Shown here: positions 21,454-30,573 of the stretch, piece by piece
How the letters are laid out: each line of letters begins with the position of its first letter
How positions within the stretch are numbered: the stretch's first letter is position 1
Assembly (NCBI RefSeq): GCF_900176165.1
Contig: NZ_FWWU01000002.1
Coordinates: forward strand, 186,001 to 250,000
Source of the DNA: Deinococcus hopiensis KR-140
GTDB lineage: Bacteria; Deinococcota; Deinococci; Deinococcales; Deinococcaceae
DNA: 64,000 nucleotides
Reading direction: 5' to 3'
Notes under the pieces: generated by a model
The model's database searches: none
Told to the model about the DNA's origin: nothing
The model's input: only the letters and a program-made list of their open reading frames with translations
Made by a program: the position numbers and the translations under genes

Positions 21454-21878
21454 ACGGCACTTATCGGACTCAAGGACTTACCTTGCTGGAAGTGATGATC
21501 GCCATCAGCATCTTTTCAGTTATTATGGTTACTGTACTTAGCATCCTACCCACTGTATTTAAAGTAAACTCCCATACTGCCAAAAGCCAGGATGCCAGCC
21601 TATACGCCAGGACAGTGATTGAGCAAACTCGCAATTACTGGTTAACAAAAGTGACTCCTGCGCCAGGAACCGCCGATGCATATCCCTATTTTACATCCGG
21701 TGCTTTTCCCAGCGATCTACCTACGGTTCCGTCTAGCCTTACCTGCGACCCCCTAAGCACCAGCACGCTACCCACCGTGAACCCACCCACACCTATTGCT
21801 CGTCGCCGCCTCACTGTAAGCTGCACGCCTCAGGGCAGTACTGCACAGGTCTTTGTCGTTGAGATTGGGAGACCCTAA
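21450..21878 (+). CDS. Type IV prepilin-like protein (PilV/GspI type)
   Basis: 142 residues starting at a GTG that overlaps the previous stop (GTGA). Prepilin motif is QGLTLLEVMIAISIFSVIMV: cleavage after Gly, Glu at position 5. The C-terminal domain has a Cys pair (LTCDPLS, VSCTPQG). Length and order behind the GspH-like gene match PilV or GspI minor pilins. The stop overlaps the ATG of the next gene by one base. Confidence 0.82.
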   Translation: MNGTYRTQGLTLLEVMIAISIFSVIMVTVLSILPTVFKVNSHTAKSQDASLYARTVIEQTRNYWLTKVTPAPGTADAYPYFTSGAFPSDLPTVPSSLTCDPLSTSTLPTVNPPTPIARRRLTVSCTPQGSTAQVFVVEIGRP

Positions 21879-22639
21879 TGAAGCACCACTCGATGGGGTT
21901 CACCTTGATTGAGCTGCTGGTCGTCATGGCCATTCTGAGCATCATGTTGCTCGCCATCACCCAGATGCAGGGGACAACGCTGGCTGCCTCCAATACGCTT
22001 GTAGGGCAGGCCAACCGGATGCGGGAATTGCAGGAAGCAAGTGGTTATCTGTCTGACCGTATCCGCAGTGCCAGGGCAATTCAAACTGACCCCTCCCTAA
22101 CAATTAATGGGGGTCTATGCATGATGAGCTCCACCACGGCACCGTGCTTCGCCGCTCTGGTGGGAGAAGTGCGCGCTGGATCTACTGCTGTGTACGGGGC
22201 CAACGTGTACATGTACGTGGTTTATAAGATGATTCCGCGTAGCGAAGTTCCAGCCGTCGACCGCAAAGAGGATGAGTGGGCCGACACAGGAACCAACACA
22301 ATGTCCCTCGTCGAATATCGCCAGGTGGTCTGCGAGCCGCAAGCGTATCCAGCAGGCTCAACCACGCCCGGTCAATGCACGACAGTCTCGCCCGCTCCTA
22401 CAGGGTACGTCACCATTCCCACCAGTGTACCCCTGGTGCTGCCCACGCTGGGTAACAGCATGACCATGAACGTGATCTTGGATTACGCCACACTAGATGA
22501 CGCTTCGGGAGCTTTTACCCCTTTTGCTACCGGTGATATCTTTACCATCAAACTTCGAGCCAAGAACCGTGTGAACAACAACGTTCGATATACACCTATC
22601 AGTGGTCCGTTTACTCTAAAGGTAAAGCCGCGGAATTAA
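21878..22639 (+). CDS. Type IV prepilin-like protein (PilW/GspJ type)
   Basis: 253 residues. Motif MGFTLIELLVVMAILSIML with cleavage after Gly and Glu at position 5. The C-terminal domain is larger, as in PilW/GspJ, with two Cys in MMSSTTAPCF and QVVCEPQ. Last gene of the operon, followed within 25 bp by a terminator. The set GspH-, PilV- and PilW-like plus a PilX-like protein corresponds to the minor-pilin tip complex that primes pilus assembly or a competence pseudopilus; the major pilin and motor genes are elsewhere. Confidence 0.85.
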   Translation: MKHHSMGFTLIELLVVMAILSIMLLAITQMQGTTLAASNTLVGQANRMRELQEASGYLSDRIRSARAIQTDPSLTINGGLCMMSSTTAPCFAALVGEVRAGSTAVYGANVYMYVVYKMIPRSEVPAVDRKEDEWADTGTNTMSLVEYRQVVCEPQAYPAGSTTPGQCTTVSPAPTGYVTIPTSVPLVLPTLGNSMTMNVILDYATLDDASGAFTPFATGDIFTIKLRAKNRVNNNVRYTPISGPFTLKVKPRN

Positions 22640-22662
22640 AGCGAACGGCGCCAATACCTCTT

Positions 22663-22711
22663 GTAACTGCTTAGCACGAGATTGCTGCCGTGTTAAGCAG
22701 TTACGCTTTTT
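22663..22711 (+). terminator. Rho-independent terminator of the pilin operon
   Basis: GTAACTGCTTA (22663-22673) pairs perfectly with TAAGCAGTTAC (22694-22704), followed by GCTTTTT. Position, stem and T-run are all as expected. Confidence 0.8.
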
Positions 22712-22789
22712 GGAAGATGCCGTATCCGCCAAGTACAACGCTTACCCGTTCATCCTGCAGGGGCGCAATGGCACCTCTGGAGGTTTTTC

Positions 22790-23143
22790 ATGTATGCAGT
22801 CACCGACATTCCCGGCCAAGCCGGCGGCGCAACCGCCCGCCCTCTCCTCGCTCAGCACCAGCCGATTCGCGCGGTCCTGCGGGACCCCCCTCAAAGCGCA
22901 GCCGTGAATTCAGCAAGGCGCATAGGTGGTCAAAGCTGCGTCGGACGATCCTCAAGCTTCAGAAATGGCTTGCGTTGACGTGGCGGGCGCTTTCGTTATG
23001 ACGACAACTTCCCCCCAGCCCCAGTTTCCCTAAGGCGCGCCGCATCGTTGATGCCCTACGCGTCGCCCTTGCCGCAGCGCGGCCACCACGACTGCTCGTC
23101 TTGTCAACTATCGGTGCGGAACGAACGCACCTCAGTGATTGAC
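22790..23143 (+). pseudogene. NmrA-like NAD(P)-binding oxidoreductase, decayed
   Basis: Starts normally with MYAVTDIPGQAGGATARPLL (a Rossmann dinucleotide loop of the NmrA/atypical SDR type) and QPIRAVLRDP. It then shifts frame; VVKAASDDPQA and GAFVMTTTSPQP continue in a second frame with a TAG in between, and RIVDALRVALAAARPPRLL with LVLSTIGAERTH appears in a third before a TGA. Roughly the first half of the usual 280-300 residues remains. The remainder is missing, replaced by the IS4-like remnant at 23222. Confidence 0.75.
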
Positions 23144-23221
23144 AACTTCACCCTTTAATCGTCCCAGTGAGGGAAAAGGACGTATCAAGACTTCGAGAAT
23201 TTCGTTGAGTTGGTGCGGGAC

Positions 23222-24178
23222 TCAGCGCAACACGTTGCGCAGGAGCTCTGAGCCGTACCGGACCACACTTATGGCGGGGCGTCCAAGAGCCAGAATGGGG
23301 ATGGGTTTGATCTCATGGCGCCAAACCCCCACTCGCCGGCAGTTCAACCATGCCAGAGTAACGAGCCCGAACAAGCGTTCCAACCGCTTCTTGTCTGTCA
23401 CTCCAGTGCGCTCCAGATCGAATCCCCGCACCTTTTGCGAACTGAAGGTACATTCGGTGGTCCAGCGGAGCCTGTAGGGCTTCCATGTCTCCCACACGGT
23501 GAAATCTGTCGCAATGATGACCCTGGTGACCACGACTCCCATGTATTCCCCGAAAACCTGCGTTTTCTCCGCGATGAGCCGGAATTGACCCGGTTGGAGA
23601 TTTTGGAGCCATTCCTTTGCGCAACGCCCGTCCAGAACGGTGGCCTTGCGAAGCCGAACGGCCGGGCGAATGCCTTTGCGACGCAGAAAGCGGAACCACT
23701 CCCCACTGATGAACTCCCGGTCCGCCACCAGGCCCTTCCAGCGTTGCGCTGGAAGGGCCTGCAGCATGCTTGGAGGCCACCCACATCCTCCCCCGGGTAG
23801 CACTGTTGCCGGTGTGATTCAAGGCCACCCAGGATAGGGGGACCGTGAATCCATGGACGCCCTTTTCCCCGCACCAGGCGGTTGAGGGGAGATTCCCCTT
23901 GTTCGCAGGTGGTGCGGTCCAGACTCATGAGGATTTTCCCCGGGGGAAGGTGTGCCAACAGCAGTGCCAGGAAGACCTGAGCGGTGAGTTGCTCGTCATG
24001 GACGGCGCGTTCCACGCACCGTTTCTTGGCTTCGGTGGAACTGGTCCCTGAGAGATGAGGACCAAGGGCGCGGTGGTTGACGCTCTGCGCCGTGCCCATG
24101 GCCTTCATGCACATCCGTAGCGCCCTGGGGGATGTCGCTGCGCAGAAAGGGCATACAGATTTTGAAGTGAGGCGTCAA
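23222..24178 (-). pseudogene. IS4-like transposase with several frameshifts
   Basis: Minus-strand pieces in three frames assemble into one transposase: LTPHFKICMPFLRSDIPQ, then SVNHRALGPHLSGTSSTEAK and ILMSLDRTTCEQGESPLN (first Asp), then VALNHTGNS, then GLVADREFISGEWFRFLRRKG (second Asp) and LRWTTECTFSSQKVRGFDLE (catalytic Glu region, Y-2-R-3-E-6-K-like). Breaks lie near 24114, 23860 and 23765. Terminal repeats were not found. It abuts the NmrA relic, so it may be what destroyed that gene. Confidence 0.75.
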
Positions 24179-24438
24179 TTCAGAGGTGGAGTGAGGAGAG
24201 GATATGCGTCGCATACCTCAACACACCGCCTGCCGTCGTCCTTGAACAGGGACACACAAAAACAGCTTCTTACCGTTCTAGACGGTAAGAAGCGAAGTTA
24301 TCATCTACGGAGAGCAGTATGCCACGTCAAGCTCTTCAGTTGTATGGTGCGGAATCAAGGCGGCAGCTCTCAAATTTGGAACTCATCTTGACTCCGCATG
24401 AATCAAAGAACCTGCAGGTGTCAGAGGCAGTCGGTCGC
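24179..24438. other. Gap with 12-bp hairpin at 24265-24293
   Basis: GCTTCTTACCGT (24265-24276) pairs with 24282-24293 around TCTAG. It could be an attenuator or an IS end structure. No gene seen; the MFS gene ends at 24439 on the minus strand, so the hairpin may also serve as its terminator. Confidence 0.45.
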
Positions 24439-25917
24439 TTAGTGCCCGGCGTGAACGCGCGTTGCGTCAGCATCAGCGCCAGCAGGCGGGGAGGCGCGGC
24501 GCATGAGTACCGCCAGCAGCGCCAGGACAAGAGCAACCCCCGTCACGACGCTGAAGGCGGCCCGGACGCCTTCGGCGCGGGCGAGCGGCAAAGCCACCCC
24601 TTCGGCCACCGCGCGTGTGGTTCGCCCAGTCATCACTGTGATGAGCAGCGCGGTCCCAGCGGCACCCGCCACCTGCTGAAGCGTATTCATGATGGCGCTG
24701 CCGTGCGAGTACAGTCGGACCGGCAGCGGACTGGTCGCCGCAGTAAACAGTGGGGTAAAGGTCATGGCCAGCCCCAGGCTCATGAAGAGGTGTAGGGCCA
24801 CCAGAACGGGAACGCCCGTTTCGGCGGTGATCCGGCTCAAACTCCAGAGCGACAGCGTCAGGAGGATCCCCCCGGGAACGGCCAGCAGGGCGGGGCCGTG
24901 GCGGTCATACAGGCGGCCGATGGTGGGAGCAAGCGCGCCCATCAGCACCCCACCGGGCAGAACCAGAAGTCCAGTTTGAAGGGTGCTTAGACCGCGAACC
25001 TCCTGGAGGTAGAGCGGGAGCAGGATGGCGCCGCCGAAAAAGACCACCGCCAGCAGCATGATGAGCACGACGCCCAAGGTGAACACGGGATACCCCAGCG
25101 CACGAAAATCCAGGAGTGGCGCGTCCCGGCGCTGGAGGACCTGCTGCCGCCAGACGAACAGCGCGAGGCTCAGCACACTAAGCACGAGTGGCACGCTGAC
25201 CAGCGGGTCACGAAGGCCCGCTGATGATTCACCCAGGCGACTCAGCGCGTACACCAGACCGCCGAAGCCCAGCGCGGACAGGGGCAGCGAGGCCACGTCC
25301 AGGGAGAGCCGCCGCGGCTCACTGAAGTTGATGAGCGTCCGTGCACCGAAGATCAGGGCAGCCAGTGAAAAGGGCAGAACGAACACAAACATGAAACGCC
25401 AGGACATGGATTGGAGAATCAGTCCGCTGACGGTTGGCCCCAGGGCGGGAGCGACGGCGATGACGATACTGATGCTCCCCATCACGGCGCCGCGCCGCTC
25501 AGCAGGGATCAATGTCATGACCGTGGTGAACAGGAGCGGAAGCATGATGGCCGTACCGATCGCCTGCACGACCCGAGCCAGCAGGAGCACCTCAAAGGTG
25601 GGCGCGGCAGCGGCCAGCAGTGTGCCTGCCGTGAAGGTACCCATCGCCAGAAAGAACACAGTGCGCGAGGACAGGCGCTGCATCAGAAAGCCCGTCGTTG
25701 GAATAACCACGGCCATGGTCAGCATAAAGGCGGTGGCCAGCCACTGCGCAACGCCCGCGGTGACGCGAAACTCGGTGATCATGGTCGGCAGGGCCACGTT
25801 CATGATGGTTTCGTTCAGCACGACGACGAACGAGGCGATGAGGAGCACCAGGATGATGGCGCGGTTGCGCGTGCCTTGGCCTGCGGTCGCAGGAGCAGAA
25901 AGGGGCTGAGTAATCAT
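24439..25917 (-). CDS. MFS drug exporter, DHA2 (14-TM) family
   Basis: 492 residues with about 14 TM helices. Landmarks: TM1 with the acidic residue in NETIMNVALPTM, motif A-like GFLMQRLSSRTVFF, motif B region LLARVVQAIGTAI, motif C (AVAPALGPTVSGLIL) after TM5. It should export drugs or lipophilic compounds using the proton gradient. It is divergent from a TetR gene (26292) and a palindromic operator lies between, so it is probably TetR-repressed. The C-terminus is short and polar (DADATRVHAGH). Confidence 0.9.
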   Translation of the reverse strand: MITQPLSAPATAGQGTRNRAIILVLLIASFVVVLNETIMNVALPTMITEFRVTAGVAQWLATAFMLTMAVVIPTTGFLMQRLSSRTVFFLAMGTFTAGTLLAAAAPTFEVLLLARVVQAIGTAIMLPLLFTTVMTLIPAERRGAVMGSISIVIAVAPALGPTVSGLILQSMSWRFMFVFVLPFSLAALIFGARTLINFSEPRRLSLDVASLPLSALGFGGLVYALSRLGESSAGLRDPLVSVPLVLSVLSLALFVWRQQVLQRRDAPLLDFRALGYPVFTLGVVLIMLLAVVFFGGAILLPLYLQEVRGLSTLQTGLLVLPGGVLMGALAPTIGRLYDRHGPALLAVPGGILLTLSLWSLSRITAETGVPVLVALHLFMSLGLAMTFTPLFTAATSPLPVRLYSHGSAIMNTLQQVAGAAGTALLITVMTGRTTRAVAEGVALPLARAEGVRAAFSVVTGVALVLALLAVLMRRASPPAGADADATRVHAGH

Positions 25918-26287
25918 GAAAGGAGCCTCGGGAAAGGAGGGAGGTGGCGGGCAGGGGAAAAGGATGTCGAAGAGCGGCCCCCCGACGATTGGCAGAGGCC
26001 TGAGCTCACGGATCAGCTGTTGACGGCGACGGCAGCGGGGTGGGGATCGGGGCTGTACTGCTCAGGCGCCCTGAAACGGTCCTGCAGGGTGGAGCCGGCG
26101 TACTCCAAGACACCTCCTCTGTGGAGCGGGCAGGATTGACGCCGGGTTGCCGACGAGCCCCGAGCTCGGTGCCGCAATCATTGGCAATTTGGAGGGCGAT
26201 TCAGCACTGTCGGTCGGTCCGGTGTGGGGTCATACGGGATCTCCAGAAACAAAGTAAAACGGATTTGGTCTCCGTTTGCTTTTTCAA
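25918..26287. other. Divergent intergenic region between MFS and TetR genes
   Basis: 370 bp, unusually long for a divergent pair. No third gene recognised; the right end becomes AT-rich and runs into the operator at 26288. Confidence 0.45.
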
Positions 26288-26312
26288 CAATATGGAGATA
26301 GTCTCCTTATTG
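26288..26312. promoter_or_regulatory. Palindromic operator, likely TetR site
   Basis: CAATA-T-GGAGA-TAG-TCTCC-T-TATTG: ten of eleven arm positions are symmetric. It overlaps the first ATG of the TetR gene, in an AT-rich patch. Binding by the adjacent TetR is inferred from position and symmetry. Confidence 0.6.
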
Positions 26313-26954
26313 TCAAGGCACCTCGCCCCACCTGAGCAAGGAGGACTGATCTCTACGGAAGCTTCCCCCCCACGCAAACCCCGCACAGACGTGATCCGCA
26401 ACCGCACAGTCATCCTGGACACGGCGCAGCGTCACTTCCAGAGGTACGGCATCGGCACCTCACTCGATGCCATCGCCAAGGAAGCAGGAATCGGACCGGG
26501 GACGCTCTACCGTCATTTCCCGACCCGTGAGGCCCTGCTGGCCTCAGTCCTACAGCTCCACTCCCAGGAATTGGTCGCCCGACGCGCAACCCTGATCCAG
26601 ATCGCAGCCCCAGATGAGGCCCTACAGCAGTGGTTAAGCGCCCTGGAAGACTACCTCAATGCCTTCAACGGCCTGCCCGAACCCCTGATGGCGGCAGCCC
26701 GGGCAAGTGCACCAGACAGTCCATTAACTTACCCCTGCGATCAGCTGATCGCCATGACGGATGAGTTCCTCAGGGGAGCTCAACATGCAGGTCAGGTGCG
26801 TGCTGAGGTGCAGTCGCGTGACCTGTTCCTGGCCATAGCGGCCGTGGCCTGGATCCGCGGAGAAGGGTCAACGGATGACGGCGCACTCAAGCGTCTACGT
26901 CACCTCATTCAGAATGGGTATCAACGCTCAGCCACAACCGAGAGTCAACCGTGA
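26292..26954 (+). CDS. TetR/AcrR-family repressor
   Basis: About 220 residues from ATG 26292; because the operator covers that codon, the functional start may lie later (for example GTG 26390, before IRNRTVILD). The HTH is plain: RTVILDTAQRHFQRYG, then SLDAIAKEAGIGPGTLYRHFPTREALL. The C-terminal ligand domain carries LEDYLNAFNGLPEPLMAA and resembles regulators with the TetR_C SbtR-like fold. It most likely represses the divergent MFS exporter and itself, releasing on drug binding. Confidence 0.88.
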   Translation: MEIVSLLSRHLAPPEQGGLISTEASPPRKPRTDVIRNRTVILDTAQRHFQRYGIGTSLDAIAKEAGIGPGTLYRHFPTREALLASVLQLHSQELVARRATLIQIAAPDEALQQWLSALEDYLNAFNGLPEPLMAAARASAPDSPLTYPCDQLIAMTDEFLRGAQHAGQVRAEVQSRDLFLAIAAVAWIRGEGSTDDGALKRLRHLIQNGYQRSATTESQP

Positions 26955-27454
26955 ACATCGGCATCAGCGAATGTTCGCAACGCCGCTTGAAGAATGTTTT
27001 GGAGCACAACCGGTTCGAACGACGGAAACACGCAAGAGTTTCTGAGTTTGTCCGCCGGGCGCACCACTCTCCTCCATTACGCCCGCAGTAGCGTTTCCAC
27101 CATGATAAACCGGCGCAATCGGCAACAATCGTTCCAAACGTGGTCCGAGGTCATCGCGGGGGTGGTCTGAACTTCAGGCCACCCCCGTACTCGGTTGACC
27201 GGGGCGCCAGTTCAGGCAATACAACCGGCTGAATGCCTTCCATCCGGAGGATCCGCAACACCCAGACCCAATACGCACAGGATGTTGGATAACCTCGACT
27301 GAATTGGCCATTCACAGCTTGCAGACGCGCAGTGTGGTCACTGGTTACGCCCGAGCTCCATTGCGGAAGGACCCCGGAGTTCCGCCTCCATTCCGGCATG
27401 GACCCCCACCTTCGCTCGCTGTACAGTCCAGCACACCCCTCAGGAGAACGCCCT
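26955..27454. other. 500-bp gap; nothing firm
   Basis: A minus-strand frame ending near 27151 contains a protein-like string (RILRMEGIQPVVLPELAP) but has no good start, and its upstream part runs over the LLM gene. I treat it as a possible relic only. Confidence 0.3.
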
Positions 27455-28453
27455 ATGACTCTTGCTGTTCCACTCTCGCTGCTTGACCTCACCCGGGTCC
27501 ATCCAGAAGAACCTGCCGCTGAAGGTATCGCCCGGAGTGTGCGGCTGGCCCGCACAGCCGACCGGCTCGGGTATCACCGCCTGTGGTTTGCCGAGCACCA
27601 CAACGCGCCGACCATTGCCTCGTCCGCCACTTCCCTGATGATTCAGCATGTAGTCGCGCAAACCGAGAATCTGCGGGTGGGTGCGGGCGGAATCATGCTG
27701 CCCAATCACTCACCGCTGGTGATCGCCGAGCAATTCGGCATGCTGGAAACGCTCTATCCAGGCCGCATTGATCTGGGCCTTGGTCGCGCCCCCGGAACAG
27801 ATGGGGCGACCATGCGTGCCCTGCGGCGCGACGGACGTGAAGCGGAACGGTTTCCCCAAGACGTCCTTGAGCTGCACGGCTATCTCAGTGCCAACTCGCG
27901 TATCTCTGGCGTGAATGCCTACCCCGGTGCGGGAACCCACGTGCCGCTGTACATCCTCGGGTCGTCGCTGTTCGGCGCACAACTGGCCGCCCAGTTCGGC
28001 CTGCCCTACGCTTTCGCCTCACATTTTGCTCCCACAGCGCTCAATGATGCGGCCCGGATTTACCGGGAGACATTCGACCCCAGTGGGCCTCTCGCAGGGC
28101 CGGATGCGAAACCGCACTTCATCGCCGCTGCGAACGTCATTGCTGCGGACGACACCACTACGGCTCTTGACCAGCGGAGGCGGGCGGAAGACGGCTGGCT
28201 CCAGGCGTTTCTGGGCCGTGGACAGTCGCTGAGTCCGGAGGACCTCAGGGCGGTGCGGGGACACCCTCAGGCGCAGCAGATTCTGGGAATGCTTGACCGC
28301 ACCATTGTTGGCACGCAGTCAGACGTGGTAAGTGGCCTTGAAGCATTGGTCAGGGAAGTGCAGGCCGATGAGCTTATCTTGGTCAACTTGGCTGTTGCCG
28401 AAGAGCACCAGCACCGCACGCTCGAACTGCTGGCCCCTGCTGCAGCTTCCTGA
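27455..28453 (+). CDS. LLM-class (luciferase-like) flavin oxidoreductase
   Basis: 332 residues; AGGAG lies 8 nt before the ATG. The TIM-barrel family signatures are present: LSLLDLTRV, YHRLWFAEHHN (flavin/substrate region), VGAGGIMLPNHSPLVIAEQFGMLETLYPGRIDLGLGRAPG, and the C-terminal IVGTQSDVVSGLEAL. Enzymes of this bacterial-luciferase-like subgroup use FMN, or F420 in other lineages; substrate not predictable. It is alone, followed by a GC hairpin at 28459. Confidence 0.9.
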   Translation: MTLAVPLSLLDLTRVHPEEPAAEGIARSVRLARTADRLGYHRLWFAEHHNAPTIASSATSLMIQHVVAQTENLRVGAGGIMLPNHSPLVIAEQFGMLETLYPGRIDLGLGRAPGTDGATMRALRRDGREAERFPQDVLELHGYLSANSRISGVNAYPGAGTHVPLYILGSSLFGAQLAAQFGLPYAFASHFAPTALNDAARIYRETFDPSGPLAGPDAKPHFIAAANVIAADDTTTALDQRRRAEDGWLQAFLGRGQSLSPEDLRAVRGHPQAQQILGMLDRTIVGTQSDVVSGLEALVREVQADELILVNLAVAEEHQHRTLELLAPAAAS

Positions 28454-28458
28454 GACGA

Positions 28459-28481
28459 GTGGGGGCGAAGTCTCCCCCCGC
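28459..28481 (+). terminator. GC-rich hairpin after the LLM gene
   Basis: GTGGGGG (28459-28465) can pair with CCCCCCGC (28474-28481), 8-nt loop, six bases after the stop region. No T-run. Confidence 0.4.
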
Positions 28482-28550
28482 TTCAAGAGGCGCGCCCTGG
28501 TTCGATAGGGTTGTGGCAAGGTAGCGCAGCCGGGTGAAATGGTACCCAGC

Positions 28551-28655
28551 AGGCACGTCCAGGACGCGGCACAGCTCGCTTAGAAACTGCCCGTCGTTCG
28601 CCCGCTCCGCCCCACCCGAGTCGGACCAACGCTGAAGGAAGAGATCAAGGTCCAT
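28551..28655 (-). pseudogene. N-terminal scar of a class I DNA methyltransferase
   Basis: A minus-strand start (MDLDLFLQRWSDSGGAERAN, then QFLSELCRVLDVP) matches the characteristic opening of large type IIG/BREX-like DNA methylases (ASGGAERANYQLFLxELCDxLxVP). Homology stops after about 35 residues and the frame continues into unrelated sequence overlapping the LLM gene. Only the 5' tip of the gene survives. Confidence 0.5.
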
Positions 28656-28680
28656 GGGTCAATATGAGTCTCGTACCTTA

Positions 28681-28763
28681 CCCTTGTCCCTCCTTTCTCC
28701 ACCTCCCTTGCTCCACACCGCATCCCGACGAACATGCCAAAGGCGCTCATCTCGCGTACTGAC
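28681..28763. repeat. Dispersed repeat, copy A
   Basis: About 80 bp centred on a block beginning CTCCTTTCTCCACCTC and ending TTGCTCCACACCGCATCC, also found at 40076-40155 with several mismatches. Both copies are in intergenic, relic-rich DNA. Confidence 0.55.
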
Positions 28764-28789
28764 CCGTTCCACCGAGGAATCTGCGTGGC

Positions 28790-29150
28790 GTGGCCGCGCA
28801 ACATCAGCAGTTCCTCAACCGTGACAGGGGCGGGCTGCTTGCCGACCTGCGGCTCCGGCACCCACATCGTTCGCCTGAAAACACCGGACTTCTCGCCGAA
28901 GCGAGGCTGCAGACCAACGTAGACACTTTCGAGGTGCTGACTCTCCCCCACCCCGAGTACCACGACCTGATTTGCCGCATTCGCGTTCCCACCCTTTTTG
29001 TTCTGGGGACACCCATCATAGACGTCCTCTGCGACGAGCAAGCAGGAGCGTTATGCTCAAGCGCTCCGATCATCACTTCTGGTCTCCCATTTCCCTCGGG
29101 TGGACACCTCCACATGGCCTCTGCCCCACACGCTCAGTTCTTCAGGAGCC
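28790..29150 (+). pseudogene. Alpha/beta-hydrolase C-terminal relic
   Basis: A frame with HQQFLNRDRGGLLADLRLRH, EYHDLICRIRVPTLFVLGTP and a degraded GGHLHMASAPHAQ end corresponds to the C-terminal third of an alpha/beta hydrolase: the strand before the catalytic Asp is LFVLGTP and the catalytic His region is GGHL. The nucleophile elbow and the N-terminal half are missing, and the region around the catalytic His is scrambled. Confidence 0.5.
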
Positions 29151-29154
29151 CTCT

Positions 29155-30147
29155 ATGCCTGCACCCAAATCAGTTTTTGTAACCGGCGCGACCGGCTTTA
29201 TCGGCTCCCGCCTCGTTCCTCGTCTCCTTAAGCGCGGTCATCACGTCACCGCCCTTGCGCGTCGTCCTGAGCAGGCCGGGCATCTCCGCGCGCTGGGCGT
29301 CCAGCTTCTACGGGGGGACGTCACACAGCCTGAAAGCTTGACAGAGGGTATGCAGGGCGCGGACTGGCTGCTCCACCTTGCCAACCACTACTCGCTGCAC
29401 GAGCGCGATGAGAGCATATACACCCGCGTGAACGTGGTGGGCAACCGCAATGTCATGCGGGCCGCCCTGGAGGCCGGGGTTGGCAAGGTGGTGCACGTCA
29501 GTTCAGGGGTGAGTTACGGGATTTCACCCGATCAGCCCCTTCGAGAAGACAGCCGCGTTGGTCCCTTCCCGAATGCGTACTGGCGTACCAAGCACTTGGG
29601 GGATGAGGAGGTATGGCACCTTCACCGCCAGGGCTTGCCTGTCACCGCGGTATATCCAGGAGGGGTGGTGGGGGCGAACGATCCCAACGCGACGGGCGCG
29701 TGGATTCGGCGGCTGGCTCAGCGACGTCAGCCTGTGCGGGCGTTTGAGGACCGCGGCTTCACGTACGTTGCTGTTGACGACGTGGCGGAAGCCATCGTGC
29801 TTGCCGCCGAGCGGGAGGACAATGTGGGTGAGCGGTACCTGATTGGGCGGGAATTTCTGACCAACCGCGCTTTCGTGGAACTTGTCGCGGAACTGGCGGG
29901 GAGTCCGCTGCCCCCCCTTGTACTGCCAGATCGCCTGGCACACCTAAATGCGGCGTTGCTGGGGAGACTGGAGGCGTGGATGGGGGTGCGGCCGGTTATG
30001 GACTTTACCCCCAGCAGTGCCCGTCACCTTGCGGCGGGATTTCGCTTTGGTTCTGAGAAGGCGGAGCGGGAGCTCGGCCTGCAGTACACGCCTGTGCGGG
30101 AAGCTGTGGCGCAGGACCTCGCTACCTTTCGGCCGTCTGCGCGCTGA
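29155..30147 (+). CDS. NAD-dependent epimerase/dehydratase (extended SDR)
   Basis: 330 residues; AGGAG precedes ATG 29155. The nucleotide loop is TGATGFIGSRL (TGxxGxxG). Later come the LLHLANHYS block, VSSGVSYG (Ser) and the active-site YWRTK (YxxxK), so it should be catalytically competent. The C-terminal part (VYPGGVVGANDPNATGAW, YLIGREFLTN) fits dihydroflavonol-reductase/NAD-epimerase relatives acting on sugars or small carbonyls. Monocistronic; the hydrolase relic just upstream in the same direction may once have been its operon partner. Confidence 0.87.
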   Translation: MPAPKSVFVTGATGFIGSRLVPRLLKRGHHVTALARRPEQAGHLRALGVQLLRGDVTQPESLTEGMQGADWLLHLANHYSLHERDESIYTRVNVVGNRNVMRAALEAGVGKVVHVSSGVSYGISPDQPLREDSRVGPFPNAYWRTKHLGDEEVWHLHRQGLPVTAVYPGGVVGANDPNATGAWIRRLAQRRQPVRAFEDRGFTYVAVDDVAEAIVLAAEREDNVGERYLIGREFLTNRAFVELVAELAGSPLPPLVLPDRLAHLNAALLGRLEAWMGVRPVMDFTPSSARHLAAGFRFGSEKAERELGLQYTPVREAVAQDLATFRPSAR

Positions 30148-30573
30148 GTAACTCCTCTCCGGCCTGAAGGGCGAGGCATTGACTGAGAGGCGGATGCCTG
30201 AATTCCCCAGCGGCCAGGACGCAGCCGGCGGTTGATTCAGAGACGCGCACCCCCAAATGCCTCTCGCCACTTCTGCGCTCGGCAATGCGCAACAACCAAA
30301 GCCGTTGGGAAGCGGTCTATGGCGCTTCCGGTCAGGGCGTAGTGGGCGTGTTTGAGGACATCATCGTTCTCATCTGCGTTGGTCAGGACGATGAGGCCTC
30401 CTGGAGAAAAACGCGGTCACCCAAGGTGAACGGCAACCCGGTGTGCCGTACCGTTTCCAGGTGGGCTTTTTCTGGGTGTCAATTATGCGAGGGCGGGCAA
30501 GAAGAAGGCAACGAAGGACGGGTAAACCTCTGAGCAAAACGAATTCGATCCGGCACTTCTGCCACACTGCCCC
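30148..30573. other. 426-bp gap, no gene recognised
   Basis: Frames on both strands are short and biased. No Shine-Dalgarno was seen before the GntR start at 30574. Confidence 0.4.

Noticed and set aside
25025..25909. 294-codon plus-strand frame opposite the MFS gene
   Set aside because: Antisense of hydrophobic helices gives Ser/Arg/Thr-rich nonsense; the transporter reading is decisive.
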